Shown one piece after another: positions 1 through 9,352 of a stretch of 64,000 nt of DNA. The stretch covers positions 267,940 through 331,939 of the forward strand of contig NZ_OAOF01000004.1 of NCBI RefSeq assembly GCF_900205965.1. The letters are read 5' to 3'. Below the pieces are notes generated by a model that searched no databases, was not told where the DNA came from, and saw only the letters and a list, made by a program, of their open reading frames with translations. The DNA is from Lacrimispora amygdalina (GTDB lineage: Bacteria; Bacillota; Clostridia; Lachnospirales; Lachnospiraceae). Every line of letters starts with the position of its first letter. Within the stretch, counting starts at the first letter, position 1. Made by a program: the position numbers and the translations under genes.

Positions 1-186
1 CTTGCCGTCGATTTCATAGGTTAAGTTTGCTGCCTTTAGAGCCTCCTCATTGCGAACCTCAACCGGAACAAGCTGGGAGTCGCCAATAACAGGATTGGAT
101 ATATTAACAATCGCCATCCACACTCCAAAAGCAAGCACCAGAGACGCAATTTTCAGTCCAAGGTTATTTAAGAGCTTTTCCTTCAT
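1..186 (-). CDS. cdaR: CdaR (YbbR-domain) regulator of diadenylate cyclase, N-terminal part only
   Basis: The first 62 codons of a protein that continues off the left edge. It starts at ATG 186, behind a GAAGGGAAGG-type ribosome binding site, and overlaps the 3' end of cdaA by 23 bp. The N-terminus has one hydrophobic helix (about residues 8-28, containing GLKIASLVLAFGVWMAIVN) and then the start of an extracellular region. That is the arrangement of CdaR: a single membrane anchor followed by YbbR repeats that bind and modulate CdaA in other Firmicutes. Only the anchor is visible, so the assignment rests on position after cdaA and on the anchor. Confidence 0.85.
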   Translation of the reverse strand, partial: MKEKLLNNLGLKIASLVLAFGVWMAIVNISNPVIGDSQLVPVEVRNEEALKAANLTYEIDGK

Positions 187-1036
187 TCTTACGCCTTCCC
201 TTCAAAATCCTGAATCTGCTTCCTTCCTCTCCGGCCTGCTTTACACCGGCCAGAACGGTTCTCAGCATGTCTGCATCTGCAATGCGCTTTAACCCTCCTT
301 CCAGTGCAACCGTCACCCTTCCGGTTTCTTCAGAAACCACGATGGTTATGCTGTCACTGACCTCACTTACTCCGACTGCAGCCCTGTGTCTGGTTCCCAG
401 GTCCTTACTAATGGTCATATTATCGGACAGGGGCAGATAACAGGTGGCTGCTGCTACCCGGTTTCCGCGAATTACCACTGCTCCGTCATGGAGAGGGGTA
501 TTATGCTCAAAAATATTGATCAGAAGCTGGCTGCTTACAATTCCGCCCACTTCTATCCCAGTCCTTTCAATCTCTTTTAAGGAATCACTCCGTTCTACCA
601 CAATGAGCGCTCCCGTCTTTACCTTTGCCATCTCAAAGGTGGCTTTTACCAGTTCATTAATCGTCTTATCGGTAAATCTTGAATTATCTCTCCCATCGTC
701 AAAGGTAAGGATCCCTGTGAATGGATTCTTGCTGCCCAGCTGCTCCAGTGCTTTTCGCAGCTCCGGCTGGAAGATTACAATCACCATGGTCACTGCCGGA
801 GCAGCGATCTTATTGAGAATCCAAAAAATATTATCCAAGCGGAAAACATAAGCAAAGAGATAGAAAACAAAGATTACAATAATACCTTTGAGCAGTGTCC
901 AGGCTCTCGTATTCATAATCCATGCAAGAAGCTCATAGAGCAAAACTGCTATGATAACAATCTCAACCAGATTCGTTTTTGATATTCTGGGAAGGAACGA
1001 TACCCAGGAATACATATTATCTAAAAAATTTGCCAA
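164..1036 (-). CDS. cdaA: Membrane-bound diadenylate cyclase CdaA (c-di-AMP synthase)
   Basis: Condenses two ATP into cyclic di-AMP, the second messenger that controls potassium, osmolyte and cell-wall homeostasis in Firmicutes. Three N-terminal membrane helices (roughly residues 20-100) precede a DisA_N catalytic domain with the diagnostic LHDGAVVIRG (DGA) and GTRHRAAVG (RHR) motifs. The length of about 290 aa is normal for CdaA. The in-frame GTG at 1045 overlaps the GGGAGG Shine-Dalgarno, whereas TTG at 1036 sits 8 nt downstream of it, so I chose TTG. cdaR follows with an overlap, the usual cdaA-cdaR pairing; glmM, the usual third gene, would lie beyond the left edge. The c-di-AMP link to the BusR-like gene at 10.9-11.6 kb is notable. 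Confidence 0.95.
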   Translation of the reverse strand: MANFLDNMYSWVSFLPRISKTNLVEIVIIAVLLYELLAWIMNTRAWTLLKGIIVIFVFYLFAYVFRLDNIFWILNKIAAPAVTMVIVIFQPELRKALEQLGSKNPFTGILTFDDGRDNSRFTDKTINELVKATFEMAKVKTGALIVVERSDSLKEIERTGIEVGGIVSSQLLINIFEHNTPLHDGAVVIRGNRVAAATCYLPLSDNMTISKDLGTRHRAAVGVSEVSDSITIVVSEETGRVTVALEGGLKRIADADMLRTVLAGVKQAGEEGSRFRILKGRRKNEGKALK

Positions 1037-1062
1037 GTCATCCACCTCCCTATTTGTTCTTC

Positions 1063-2010
1063 TTACCTTTGCGGTCTCTGGAGTTTTCTGGCATTAATTT
1101 TCTGAACTTTTACATCAGGGGTGCTGACTGTCAGCTTGGGAACTGCCTTGACGTAATAATAATAGTCATCATCTTCAAACTGTACGTACTCCGTCCGCGA
1201 ATAATCCACTGTAAACACAAAAAAAGTGTAGATTCCTGCAAGTACAACGGAAACAAGGACTCCTCCAAAAAGTTCCAGGACAGATACCGATACATCCGCT
1301 GTAATGTCACCAATGAAAATAACACTAAGCTGGGCAATGGTACCTGCAATGATGGCTATAATCCAGGAATAATCTATGGAAAGCCCACGTATAATCACCA
1401 CAATTAAAAGCGCCAGAGTAAATGCCAGCACCATAATTAACATAAGTTTGTTTGCAAGCAGGCTCTTCATCAGCTGCATAAACTTCTGCATCTCATCTGC
1501 AGCCAAATCATTGGTCAACACTCCGGCATTCTGTTTCACATACAGGAGCGTATAATAGATAAATACGCCGCATCCCACCGGTATTACAGAAACAATTCCT
1601 CCGGAAAGGCCCACAATCAAAGGGATTGCATAGGGGATCTTCAAAAGGAAAAAGACCGGTGTCAATATCAGAAGATAGCTGTCACCTGGCTGAAAACCAT
1701 AATACAGCAGGCCAACCACAAGGATAAACACTGCCATAACCAGGGTAACTTCCAGCGAAATTCCTGACAGATGAGCAAGCATAAAACTGGCTGCAAGAAA
1801 GGAAATTGCTCCATAAGGCAGAAAAGAGCAGACCAAAGCCAGAACCAGCGGAATAAGCGGTTCTGTCAGTTTCGTCATAAATCCAATATTCTTGTTCATC
1901 AGAGAAAAAGCCAGAAAACTGAATATAAATTTAATAACAGGAGTGATATAGATTCCATACCTTGCATAAAACTCTTTTAGTCGTTCTCTTAAGACAAGAA
2001 GGCCCATCAT
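1063..2010 (-). CDS. Multi-pass membrane protein of unknown function upstream of cdaA
   Basis: A 315-aa protein with about ten hydrophobic segments between residues 20 and 270, then a short charged C-terminal tail with a run of acidic residues and tyrosines (EDDDYYYYVK). I do not recognise the family. It starts at an ATGATG pair behind AAAGGAGGG, overlaps the upstream membrane gene by four bases, and ends about 27 bp before cdaA. It is therefore almost certainly co-transcribed with cdaA/cdaR. The context suggests an envelope role connected to c-di-AMP signalling, but nothing in the sequence shows an activity. Confidence 0.8.
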   Translation of the reverse strand: MMGLLVLRERLKEFYARYGIYITPVIKFIFSFLAFSLMNKNIGFMTKLTEPLIPLVLALVCSFLPYGAISFLAASFMLAHLSGISLEVTLVMAVFILVVGLLYYGFQPGDSYLLILTPVFFLLKIPYAIPLIVGLSGGIVSVIPVGCGVFIYYTLLYVKQNAGVLTNDLAADEMQKFMQLMKSLLANKLMLIMVLAFTLALLIVVIIRGLSIDYSWIIAIIAGTIAQLSVIFIGDITADVSVSVLELFGGVLVSVVLAGIYTFFVFTVDYSRTEYVQFEDDDYYYYVKAVPKLTVSTPDVKVQKINARKLQRPQR

Positions 2011-2435
2011 GATGTACGCCCTCCTTTTATTCTTTTTATTGATCTGGTGTTTCCGTCATATCGCTTGTCCAGCCTCTTTAATTTTGCCATATAAACCTTG
2101 ATCCCACGGCTGGCGTACTCGTAACGCTTCATATATATAGAGATGCTGATAACCAGATAAACCGCAAGACCGGCTGCGTAGACAATGCCAACCTTTATTC
2201 CGGTATCAGTCAGACTCTTTAGATCCATGGTATTCAGCCAGCGCTCCATATAATACAGTCCCCATAACAGGAGGCATGCAAGAAAGCTAAACGTATAGCT
2301 GAAAAAGGAGCGGAACAGCTTGCTGCTGACGTAGTCACTTTTAAAGTACCGGTTGATCGGAAAAATCCGTTTTCCTTCCTTTTTCTCAAACATCGCGAGA
2401 TTCGTCATGATTTTTATTTTTTCTTCACTCAGCAT
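2007..2435 (-). CDS. Small membrane protein, first gene of the cdaA operon, function unknown
   Basis: A 142-aa protein with a basic N-terminal cytoplasmic stretch, two predicted membrane helices (about residues 45-65 and 82-100) and a strongly basic C-terminal tail rich in Lys/Arg. No family recognised. It starts at ATG 2435 with AGGAG eight bases upstream, and its stop overlaps the start of the next membrane gene, implying translational coupling. A good sigma-A-like promoter lies 35-63 bp upstream, so it is likely the first gene of the unit leading into cdaA-cdaR. Confidence 0.75.
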   Translation of the reverse strand: MLSEEKIKIMTNLAMFEKKEGKRIFPINRYFKSDYVSSKLFRSFFSYTFSFLACLLLWGLYYMERWLNTMDLKSLTDTGIKVGIVYAAGLAVYLVISISIYMKRYEYASRGIKVYMAKLKRLDKRYDGNTRSIKRIKGGRTS

Positions 2436-2469
2436 ATGGTCTCCTCACTATACCATAAGATATCACCTT

Positions 2470-2498
2470 ATTATAGCATAGAACATGTTACTTTGCGA
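2470..2498 (-). promoter_or_regulatory. Putative sigma-A promoter of the cdaA operon
   Basis: On the minus strand, TCGCAA at 2498-2493 and a perfect TATAAT at 2475-2470 are separated by 17 bp. The start codon of the first operon gene is at 2435. The -35 box is weak but the -10 box and spacing are ideal. Confidence 0.55.
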
Positions 2499-2523
2499 GC
2501 CTATTAAGGAATTTTTTATTTTT

Positions 2524-2558
2524 GAGTAAAAAAAGCACAGCAATGCTGCTGCGCTTTT
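2524..2558 (-). terminator. Intrinsic terminator of the MacB-like operon
   Basis: On the minus strand, immediately after the stop codon at 2557-2559, AAAAGCGCAGCA pairs with TGCTGTGCTTTT (one G-U pair) and is followed by seven T residues. It closes the operon 7162-2557. Confidence 0.8.
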
Positions 2559-3768
2559 ACTCATACCTCAAGGCATCAATTGGATCTTTTCCCGCTGCTT
2601 TTGAAGCCGGATATATGCCAAAAAACACACCAACCAGTGCAGAGAATCCAACAGCCACGATAATTACCAGCGGCTTAATTACAACCGGCATCCCAAGAAG
2701 TGTACCTCCAAGAAGGACCAGCCCGGCCCCGGTTAAAACACCTATAATTCCCCCCATTGCTGAAAGAATGGCTGATTCAGTCAGAAACTGAATCATTACA
2801 TCCCGGGTTTTTGCTCCAAGAGCCTTGCGGATGCCGATTTCCCGCGTTCGTTCTGTTACGGATACCAACATGATATTCATGATTCCGATGCCTCCAACAA
2901 GAAGTGAAATCGCTGCAATTCCACCTACGGCAGCAGACAATCCGCCCATAACCCGATCAACGTTTCCCATTTCACTGGATACAGAATAAAACGTAACATC
3001 TTCCTTTTTCCGGTTCTTACTATTTGCGATATATTTTGTAAAACGTTCAGAAAATGAATCCATATTGGTTCCTTCTTTTGCGTATACTCTGATGTTGTAA
3101 ATCGAGTCGTTGGGCCAGACTAACAGTGTCTCCGGCATATAACCCTCTTTTTTCTCTCCGGAGCCGCCAAACAGTGCCTGATACGGATTTTTCTCTTTCC
3201 GGTACACACCTACCACGTCGTAATAATCCGTATCACCGTATATCGTCATCCGCAGCGATTTTCCTACGGCATCTTCGGTGCCGAAAAGCTCTTTTGCTCC
3301 CTGTGCCTCTAAAACCACATGATTTTTTCTTCCTTTAATATCTGCCTCATTTAAATTCCTGCCATATATAATATTGATCTTATGAACGTCAGGATAATTG
3401 GCTCTGATTCCTTCCAGTTGAAACTGCACCTTATTTCTGCCAAAAACAGCTTCTACATTCTGCTGGGAACTACTGTCTATATAACTGATCTCATCTCCGA
3501 AAACTTCCTTAATCCGATCTATATCATCCACACTGAAATAATCACTGTCTCTCATCTCACCGCCGTCGGTGGGCCAGACATAGACATAAGCCAGAGTTGT
3601 TCCCACATCCTTATACAGATCAGATACCATAAACCTCATGGTATCACCAATGGATACAATGGCAATGACTGACCCGATACCAATAATAATTCCAAGCATG
3701 GTAAGAAGAGACCTCATTTTGTTCGCTTTTATGGCATGAACCGCCATAGTCATATTTTCAAACAGCAT
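2557..3768 (-). CDS. MacB-like ABC transporter permease (FtsX domain), second copy
   Basis: A 403-aa permease of the MacB/FtsX type. It has one N-terminal membrane helix (about residues 20-40), a roughly 220-residue extracytoplasmic MacB_PCD-like domain, and three C-terminal helices (about 275-395) carrying the typical TERTREIGIRKALGAK coupling segment. It ends with the characteristic YPASKAAGKDPIDALRYE tail. It follows a paralogous permease by 8 bp; the two probably form a heterodimer with the ATPase at 4979-5770. With the adaptor at 5783 this makes a Gram-positive MacAB-type export complex, likely for peptides or drugs. The substrate cannot be read from the sequence. Confidence 0.92.
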   Translation of the reverse strand: MLFENMTMAVHAIKANKMRSLLTMLGIIIGIGSVIAIVSIGDTMRFMVSDLYKDVGTTLAYVYVWPTDGGEMRDSDYFSVDDIDRIKEVFGDEISYIDSSSQQNVEAVFGRNKVQFQLEGIRANYPDVHKINIIYGRNLNEADIKGRKNHVVLEAQGAKELFGTEDAVGKSLRMTIYGDTDYYDVVGVYRKEKNPYQALFGGSGEKKEGYMPETLLVWPNDSIYNIRVYAKEGTNMDSFSERFTKYIANSKNRKKEDVTFYSVSSEMGNVDRVMGGLSAAVGGIAAISLLVGGIGIMNIMLVSVTERTREIGIRKALGAKTRDVMIQFLTESAILSAMGGIIGVLTGAGLVLLGGTLLGMPVVIKPLVIIVAVGFSALVGVFFGIYPASKAAGKDPIDALRYE

Positions 3769-3776
3769 GCTTCCTC

Positions 3777-4985
3777 CTATTCATACCTCAAAGCTTCTAT
3801 CGGGTCTGACTTTGCTGCTTTCGAAGCCGGATAAATCCCGAAAAATATTCCCACCATTCCGGAAAACCCAACTGCCAGAACAACCACTGAGGGTCTTACG
3901 ATTACTGCCGTTTTTAAAACCGCCCCTCCAATCATTACAATTGTAACACCAAGGATGATACCAATGATACCGCCGCATGCGGACATCAGTGCTGATTCCG
4001 TTAAGAACTGAATCATAATATCCTTTGTCCTTGCGCCAAGTGCTTTTCTGATTCCAATCTCTCTGGTACGCTCTGTCACAGAAACCATCATGATGTTCAT
4101 GATTCCGATTCCGCCTACAAGCAGAGAGATTGCAGCAATTCCTCCTACAGCTGCCGACATGGCAGAAAGAGTGGTATCCATGCTTCCCATCTCTTCTTTT
4201 ACTGTATTAACCATAATTTCTGATTCTTTGCGGCCCTTTATTTTTGCAACATACCTGGTTATCTCCGGCTGAAACTCCTTCATATCCACTCCGTCACGGA
4301 CATAAAGGTTCAATACCCGGAATCTGCTGCCTTTCTTACTGACAACGGTATCGGGGATGAATCCTGCCTGGGTCTGCCCATTCCCCAAAAGCATGGCGGC
4401 CATTGGTGACAGATCTTTGTGATATACGCCTACTACGGTGTAGTCCTGAGTATCCTTATTGACCGTCATTCGGAAGGTACGCCCTACACAGTCCGCAGTA
4501 CCAAATAACTTTACCGCGCCCTTGTCTTCCAGCACTACGTGGTTCGCTGCTTTTTTCACATCAGATTCATTTATAAATCTGCCGTAAATAATATTCTGCG
4601 GCTGAACGTCCGTAAAATTATAATCCACTCCCTGAAACTCGAACTTCACCTTTTTTAAGCGGTTCACAGCTTCTGCTTCAGCACTTGAATTGGTGTCAAT
4701 ATACTGTATCTTATCATGAAAGACCTCTTTTATACGGTCAAGCTCATCTCTGTCAAAATAATCCGAATAACGGAAATCCTCTACTTCCCATGATACCATA
4801 ACTGCGGCCCGGTTCACTCCCACATCTTTATAAGCATCCTTAAATACATTTCTCATGCTGTCACCCACCGATACAATGGCAATCACTGAACCTATACCGA
4901 TAATGATGCCCAGCATCGTAAGAAATGAACGCATTTTATTGGCTTTTATGGCATGCATTGCCATACTCATATTTTCTATCAGCAT
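3777..4985 (-). CDS. MacB-like ABC transporter permease (FtsX domain), first copy
   Basis: A 402-aa paralogue of the next gene with the same architecture: N-terminal helix, large extracytoplasmic domain, three C-terminal helices and the VTERTREIGIRKALGA motif. Both copies begin with nearly the same ENM(S/T)MA(M/V)HAIKANKMRS segment, so they arose by tandem duplication, while their extracytoplasmic domains have diverged. The start codon overlaps the end of the upstream ATPase gene by 7 bp, indicating coupled translation. The family moves substrates by mechanotransmission through the periplasmic domain rather than through a channel. Confidence 0.92.
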   Translation of the reverse strand: MLIENMSMAMHAIKANKMRSFLTMLGIIIGIGSVIAIVSVGDSMRNVFKDAYKDVGVNRAAVMVSWEVEDFRYSDYFDRDELDRIKEVFHDKIQYIDTNSSAEAEAVNRLKKVKFEFQGVDYNFTDVQPQNIIYGRFINESDVKKAANHVVLEDKGAVKLFGTADCVGRTFRMTVNKDTQDYTVVGVYHKDLSPMAAMLLGNGQTQAGFIPDTVVSKKGSRFRVLNLYVRDGVDMKEFQPEITRYVAKIKGRKESEIMVNTVKEEMGSMDTTLSAMSAAVGGIAAISLLVGGIGIMNIMMVSVTERTREIGIRKALGARTKDIMIQFLTESALMSACGGIIGIILGVTIVMIGGAVLKTAVIVRPSVVVLAVGFSGMVGIFFGIYPASKAAKSDPIEALRYE

Positions 4986-5770
4986 AATGCTTCCCCGTTC
5001 TGAAACTCTGAATTTCCTTCTCCACCCGCAGATACCGGAATATTAGGAGTATCGCTGACCAGCTCTCCATCCTTAAAACGGATTATCCGGTTGGTAAACG
5101 CTGCGATGTCTTCTTCGTGAGTAACTAAAACAACGGTTGCCCCTTCGTTATGAAGTTTAGAAAATAATTCCATAATTTCCACGGAGGAGGCAGAGTCTAA
5201 ATTACCGGTAGGCTCATCTGCAAGAATCAGAGGCGGCTCATTGGCAAGAGCTCTGGCAATTGCGACTCTCTGTCTCTGGCCTCCGGAAAGCTCATTGGGC
5301 ATATGTTCATATCTGGTTCCCAGGCCTACACGCTCTAAAAGCTCCAACGCCCTTTTTTCTCTCGACTTTTTTGAAATATGGGCATAAGTCATGGGAAGCT
5401 CCACATTCTTTAACGCAGATGTTCTGGATATGAGATTAAACGACTGGAATACAAAGCCGATTTTCCGGTTTCGGATCGCAGACAAATCATCAGACGGCAT
5501 ATCCGCAGTATCAATGCCATCCAGATAATAATGCCCCATGGTCGGCCGGTCCAGACAGCCAAGAATATTCATCAGTGTGGATTTTCCAGATCCGGACTGC
5601 CCCATGATGGCAACAAACTCGCCCCGTTTAATTGTTAAGTTCACCCGTTTTAATCCCAGGACCTTAATGGAACCGGTATCATAGATCTTTACCATATCAA
5701 CCAGTTTAATCAGATCCTCGCTGACATTTTGGGTGATATAGTCAGGGACCACTTCTTTCTTTTTCCACAT
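4979..5770 (-). CDS. ABC transporter ATP-binding protein, MacB/LolD type
   Basis: A 263-aa ATPase energising the two FtsX-type permeases encoded just downstream. Visible motifs are Walker [10 protein letters not shown] (about residue 56), Q-loop FVFQSFNL, signature [15 protein letters not shown], Walker [10 protein letters not shown] and H-loop LVTHEE. The subfamily signatures [10 protein letters not shown] and QSFNL fit the LolD/MacB class. Translation begins at ATG 5770 after AAGGGGGA. It has an N-terminal extension of about 20 residues before the domain and a C-terminal tail of about 20 residues after it. Confidence 0.95.
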   Translation of the reverse strand: MWKKKEVVPDYITQNVSEDLIKLVDMVKIYDTGSIKVLGLKRVNLTIKRGEFVAIMGQSGSGKSTLMNILGCLDRPTMGHYYLDGIDTADMPSDDLSAIRNRKIGFVFQSFNLISRTSALKNVELPMTYAHISKKSREKRALELLERVGLGTRYEHMPNELSGGQRQRVAIARALANEPPLILADEPTGNLDSASSVEIMELFSKLHNEGATVVLVTHEEDIAAFTNRIIRFKDGELVSDTPNIPVSAGGEGNSEFQNGEALC

Positions 5771-5782
5771 ACTAAATCCCCC

Positions 5783-7162
5783 TTACGACTGAGACGGAAG
5801 CACGTGTACCGCCATTCCATCTGAGATCATGGAGGAAGGAGCCTCAATCAGCTGGAGACCTTCTGATAATGCACTCTCATCTTCCGGTATAATCTCCACC
5901 TCGATGTCACTTTCTACCCCTGTTTTTACAGGAATATATTTCACTGTGTTATTGACAACAGACGCAACTGCCATGCTTCCATCCGGATTCTGGATCAGCG
6001 CGGAAATAGGAACCACCCATGCATCTTCTGCTTTTTGCAGTTCAATTTTGGCTTTTGCCGTAATCCCTGCAATCAGTTTTGAATTCTGGTCAATAATGCG
6101 GATGGTTGTAGGAATGACCCGTTCTGTGGAGCCGCCTCCCTTTTCCTCACCGGTAGGAGATATCGCAGTTACTTCTCCTGTTACTGTATCACCATTTAAG
6201 ATGTCGGCACTTATCTCAACCGGCTGACCTACCTTTACCTTGCCAATGGAATACTCGCTGACATTAATTTTCATCTCCAGAACATCCAGATTATTGATAA
6301 TGAACATGGGTTTGTCATCATCTGTTTTATCTGCAAAACGTCCCACCTTACAGTTCACCCGGACTACCGTTCCTGAGATCGGGCTTATGACTTTCGTATT
6401 TTCCAGCGCTTCTTTTTTCTGCTGCAGTTCAAATGCTTCCTTCTCAATCTGCAGGGAGTAAGATTCATTGGCAACCGGTTTTCCATCCTTCAGAGTATAG
6501 GTAGTTATCTCCCTTGCCGCATCATTCATGGTGTTGGTAACGCCTTCCAGCTCAACCGCTGTTGCGCTGCCTCCCTGGTATAAAGTGAGGGTTCTGTTGT
6601 AATTCGCCTTGGCCGTCTCATAGTCCTGTTTCGCCTTAGCATATCCGTTTTCTGCTTCTAACTGCTTATCGTTGTATGTACTGACTGCCAGATCGTAAGC
6701 ATTCTGGGCGATATCAACTTCTTTTTTTGCATCTTTATCATCAAGAGTTGCCAGCAGCTGTCCCTTCTCTACCCTGTCACCTTCTTTTACCGGAAGATCC
6801 AGGATTTCAGCATGTAAATTAGACACAACCTCCACACTGTCTGTTCCCTGAACGGGTCCGCTTACAGAAAGACTTTCCGTAACCTCACCCTTTTTTAAGG
6901 GTGTCACCGTAACCGGCATCACTGCACTTTTCCCGCCTGCTGCACTGCGAAATGCAATAAAAAGGAATAGTATGGCAGCTACAGAACCAACTATGATCTT
7001 CTTTTTCCTGCTCCATTTTTTCTTAAATAACTTTTTCTTCTTCTTTTTTCCATGCTCTTCAGACATCAGATGCTCCAGTTCCTTTTCAAAGACATCATCA
7101 TTCATAGGTCCGGCTTCTGCCGTCTGTACCTCTTCTTCTACTTTTTTCTTAAACCACTTCAT
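5783..7162 (-). CDS. HlyD/MacA-type membrane fusion (adaptor) protein
   Basis: First gene of the four-gene exporter. A basic, Lys-rich cytoplasmic N-terminus (KKKKKLFKKKWSRKKK) leads into one signal-anchor helix (about residues 53-72). Lipoyl-like half-motifs flank a coiled-coil hairpin (about 130-265), followed by beta-barrel and membrane-proximal domains typical of RND/MacA adaptors. I chose ATG 7162 because GGAGG lies 9 nt upstream of it, while the first in-frame ATG at 7177 has no site. It probably stacks on the FtsX permeases and passes substrate through the thick wall. Length about 459 aa. Confidence 0.9.
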   Translation of the reverse strand: MKWFKKKVEEEVQTAEAGPMNDDVFEKELEHLMSEEHGKKKKKKLFKKKWSRKKKIIVGSVAAILFLFIAFRSAAGGKSAVMPVTVTPLKKGEVTESLSVSGPVQGTDSVEVVSNLHAEILDLPVKEGDRVEKGQLLATLDDKDAKKEVDIAQNAYDLAVSTYNDKQLEAENGYAKAKQDYETAKANYNRTLTLYQGGSATAVELEGVTNTMNDAAREITTYTLKDGKPVANESYSLQIEKEAFELQQKKEALENTKVISPISGTVVRVNCKVGRFADKTDDDKPMFIINNLDVLEMKINVSEYSIGKVKVGQPVEISADILNGDTVTGEVTAISPTGEEKGGGSTERVIPTTIRIIDQNSKLIAGITAKAKIELQKAEDAWVVPISALIQNPDGSMAVASVVNNTVKYIPVKTGVESDIEVEIIPEDESALSEGLQLIEAPSSMISDGMAVHVLPSQS

Positions 7163-7198
7163 TCCCAAACCCTCCATATCATTCTCTGTCTCTATCCT

Positions 7199-7219
7199 AT
7201 TATAACGTTGTGTTATAAT
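7199..7219. promoter_or_regulatory. Perfect inverted repeat at the exporter operon promoter (candidate operator)
   Basis: ATTATAAC at 7199-7206 and GTTATAAT at 7212-7219 form 8-bp perfect arms around a 5-bp spacer. The right arm read on the minus strand starts ATTATAAC and the left arm reads GTTATAAT, so the palindrome overlaps a TATAAT-like -10 of the operon. It lies 37-57 bp upstream of the chosen adaptor start. Likely a repressor site for a regulator not encoded nearby. Confidence 0.45.
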
Positions 7220-7267
7220 GAATTAAATATTAAAATTCTTATAATTTTCTAAATATTTCCAGTTAAT

Positions 7268-7309
7268 TTAAAAAGACTGCAATAAGGAAGTTTCCTTCCT
7301 TACGCAGCC
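7268..7309 (-). terminator. Intrinsic terminator after the opuA operon
   Basis: On the minus strand, GGCTGCGTAAGGAAG pairs with CTTCCTTATTGCAGTC (small internal mismatches) and is followed by a T-rich tract. It starts 9 bp after the stop of the small membrane protein gene and ends the opuA transcript. Confidence 0.75.
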
Positions 7310-7317
7310 TTCTCGAA

Positions 7318-7599
7318 TTATAATTGAATTTTTAATATCATTCCCATATTAATAAGGAATAGACCTGTGATGGCTAAAAACAAAATTCCGGCCCCCTGAT
7401 ACAGATAAGGAATGGAATAGGTCTTTAATCCCCACAGCAGAAGCAGCAGAACTGCATCTCCTCTTAAATAATGTCCGAACAGAGAGCTGATCCGCTTTTC
7501 CTTCTGTGACAGATCTGCTTCTCCGGCCAGCAGCCAGCGTACCCGCTGACAGCTGAAAACAATTGATAAAAAGATAAAGAACAGTGCGGCGAATAACAT
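7318..7599 (-). CDS. Small three-helix membrane protein at the end of the opuA operon
   Basis: A 93-aa protein with hydrophobic segments at about residues 1-17, 47-62 and 66-90, not matching a family I know. It begins 10 bp after the OpuAC stop with an AAGGGGTG ribosome binding site, and the operon terminator follows immediately. It is therefore co-transcribed with the betaine importer. An accessory role in transporter assembly or osmosensing is possible but is only inferred from position. Confidence 0.65.
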   Translation of the reverse strand: MLFAALFFIFLSIVFSCQRVRWLLAGEADLSQKEKRISSLFGHYLRGDAVLLLLLWGLKTYSIPYLYQGAGILFLAITGLFLINMGMILKIQL

Positions 7600-7609
7600 A
7601 AAACACCCC

Positions 7610-8476
7610 TTACTTACCTAACCATGTATTGACCTGATCTTCATTCTCATTCATCCATTTTTTAGCTGTCTCAATGGGGTCTTCCTTGCTGTCTTCAATC
7701 TTAGCCATCAGATCAGATAATACTTCATCCGATAATTTGAAATTTTTGATAAATGCAGCTGCATCCGGCATATCTTTATCAAATCCTTTACGGCTGTATA
7801 CGTGAATATTCTCTGCATCACCATAGACCCCTTTTGGATCTTCCAGAACTTTTAAATCCCAGCGGGCGAACATCCAGTGAGGTGTCCATCCGGTAACAGC
7901 AATTGGTTCATTTTTGTCAATTGCCTTCTTTAAGGAGGCAGTCATGGCAGGACCGCTTCCGCTGACCAGTTCATAATCCAGGCCATACTGATCGATCGCT
8001 TCTTCTGTTTTCTTCATAATTCCAGCTCCGGAATCAATTCCTATAATTTTACCGCCAAACTTATCCTTGCTGTCGTTTAACTGGTCAATGCTGTTTATGT
8101 CAACATAAGACGGAACTACAAGGCCGATCTTTGCATTTTCATATTCAACACCCATATCTACAATATCTTTTCCGTATTTATCCAGATACTCTTTATGTGT
8201 AACCGGCAGCCAGGTATCCAGAAACAAATCTGTGTTTCCGCTTGCCAATGACGTAAATACAGGAGCTACATCGGCGAGTACCATATCAACATCGTACCCC
8301 ATCTTATCTTCCAGTATGGCTGCTGCAAGGTTCGTCATTGCGATTCCTTCCGACCAGTTTACATACCCGATCTTTATCTTTTTTGCTTCCTCTTTCTTCG
8401 CGCCGCCAGAAGCACAACCAGTTACCATACTCACCGCTAAACCCAGTGTTAATACACATGCTATTATTTTCTTCAT
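7610..8476 (-). CDS. opuAC: Glycine betaine/proline-betaine ABC importer substrate-binding lipoprotein
   Basis: A 288-aa solute-binding protein with a lipoprotein signal (VSMVTGC, lipidated Cys near residue 21) and an OpuAC-type fold, including GYVNWSEGIAMTNLAA near the N-terminus. Tryptophan-rich substrate pocket segments such as FLDTWLPVTH and VTGWTPHWMF would form the aromatic cage for a quaternary amine. It delivers betaine-type compatible solutes to the OpuAA/OpuAB pair upstream. In some relatives this domain is fused to the permease; here it is a separate gene. Confident for the family; the precise osmolyte is unknown. Confidence 0.93.
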   Translation of the reverse strand: MKKIIACVLTLGLAVSMVTGCASGGAKKEEAKKIKIGYVNWSEGIAMTNLAAAILEDKMGYDVDMVLADVAPVFTSLASGNTDLFLDTWLPVTHKEYLDKYGKDIVDMGVEYENAKIGLVVPSYVDINSIDQLNDSKDKFGGKIIGIDSGAGIMKKTEEAIDQYGLDYELVSGSGPAMTASLKKAIDKNEPIAVTGWTPHWMFARWDLKVLEDPKGVYGDAENIHVYSRKGFDKDMPDAAAFIKNFKLSDEVLSDLMAKIEDSKEDPIETAKKWMNENEDQVNTWLGK

Positions 8477-8512
8477 TCAATCTTCCTTTCTTTCTTCATA
8501 ATTAAAAGCAAT

Positions 8513-9352
8513 CTATTTATTAACTCTTTGCTTTTTTGATTTACCGATACTCTGGGTAATACGATCCAGGATCATGGCCAGAATTACAACAGCCAGACCG
8601 CCTTCAAACCCGTCACCAATCTTCATCTGGGATATACCCTTTAATACAACATCACCAAGACCGCCTGAACCAATCATGGCAGAGATAACAACCATGGACA
8701 GGGATAACATGATAGTCTGATTTAAACCTGCCAGAATCGTTGGCATAGCCAGCGGAATCTGCACCTTAAAAAGCATCTGCTTTGGAGTTGCTCCAAAGGA
8801 TCTGGAGGCCTCCACCACATCGGCGGGCACCTGCCTGATTCCCAGGCTTGTTAAACGTACAATGGGCGGCATGGCAAAGATTATTGTTGCAACAGCCCCT
8901 GGTACCGGACCCAGATCAAAAAAGTAAACTGCAGGGATCAGATATACGAAGGCCGGCATGGTCTGCATAAAATCCAGCACAGGTCTCATGTATTTATTCA
9001 ACCGGTCGCTTCTTGACATCCAAATTCCCATTGGTACTCCGATCAGCAATGCGATCAAAGTGGCTGTTGTAACAAGAGCAAATGTACTCATGGTCATTTC
9101 CCACAGCTCAATGCTTTTAATAAGTAAACAGCCTGCTACTGAAAAGATTGCAGTTCTCTTTCCGGCGGTTACATAAGCCAATGCTGCAATTAATGCCAGC
9201 ATGATAACAAACGGAATTCCAATATATATAAATTCAAAACCATTGATAATTGACTCTATGCCGACTTTAATACCTACAAAAAATGACGACCAATGAATGG
9301 TCAGCCAGTCAACACCTTTTTCTACATAAACACCAATTGGCAGCCTAATCAT
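8513..9352 (-). CDS. opuAB: Glycine betaine ABC importer permease
   Basis: A 279-aa integral membrane protein of the OpuAB/ProW family. After an N-terminal segment with an amphipathic, tryptophan-containing stretch come about six to seven helices, with the EAA loop [28 protein letters not shown] that contacts the ATPase. It overlaps the 3' end of opuAA by 8 bp, so the importer is translated as a coupled unit. It imports osmoprotectants at high osmolarity. Confidence 0.94.
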   Translation of the reverse strand: MIRLPIGVYVEKGVDWLTIHWSSFFVGIKVGIESIINGFEFIYIGIPFVIMLALIAALAYVTAGKRTAIFSVAGCLLIKSIELWEMTMSTFALVTTATLIALLIGVPMGIWMSRSDRLNKYMRPVLDFMQTMPAFVYLIPAVYFFDLGPVPGAVATIIFAMPPIVRLTSLGIRQVPADVVEASRSFGATPKQMLFKVQIPLAMPTILAGLNQTIMLSLSMVVISAMIGSGGLGDVVLKGISQMKIGDGFEGGLAVVILAMILDRITQSIGKSKKQRVNK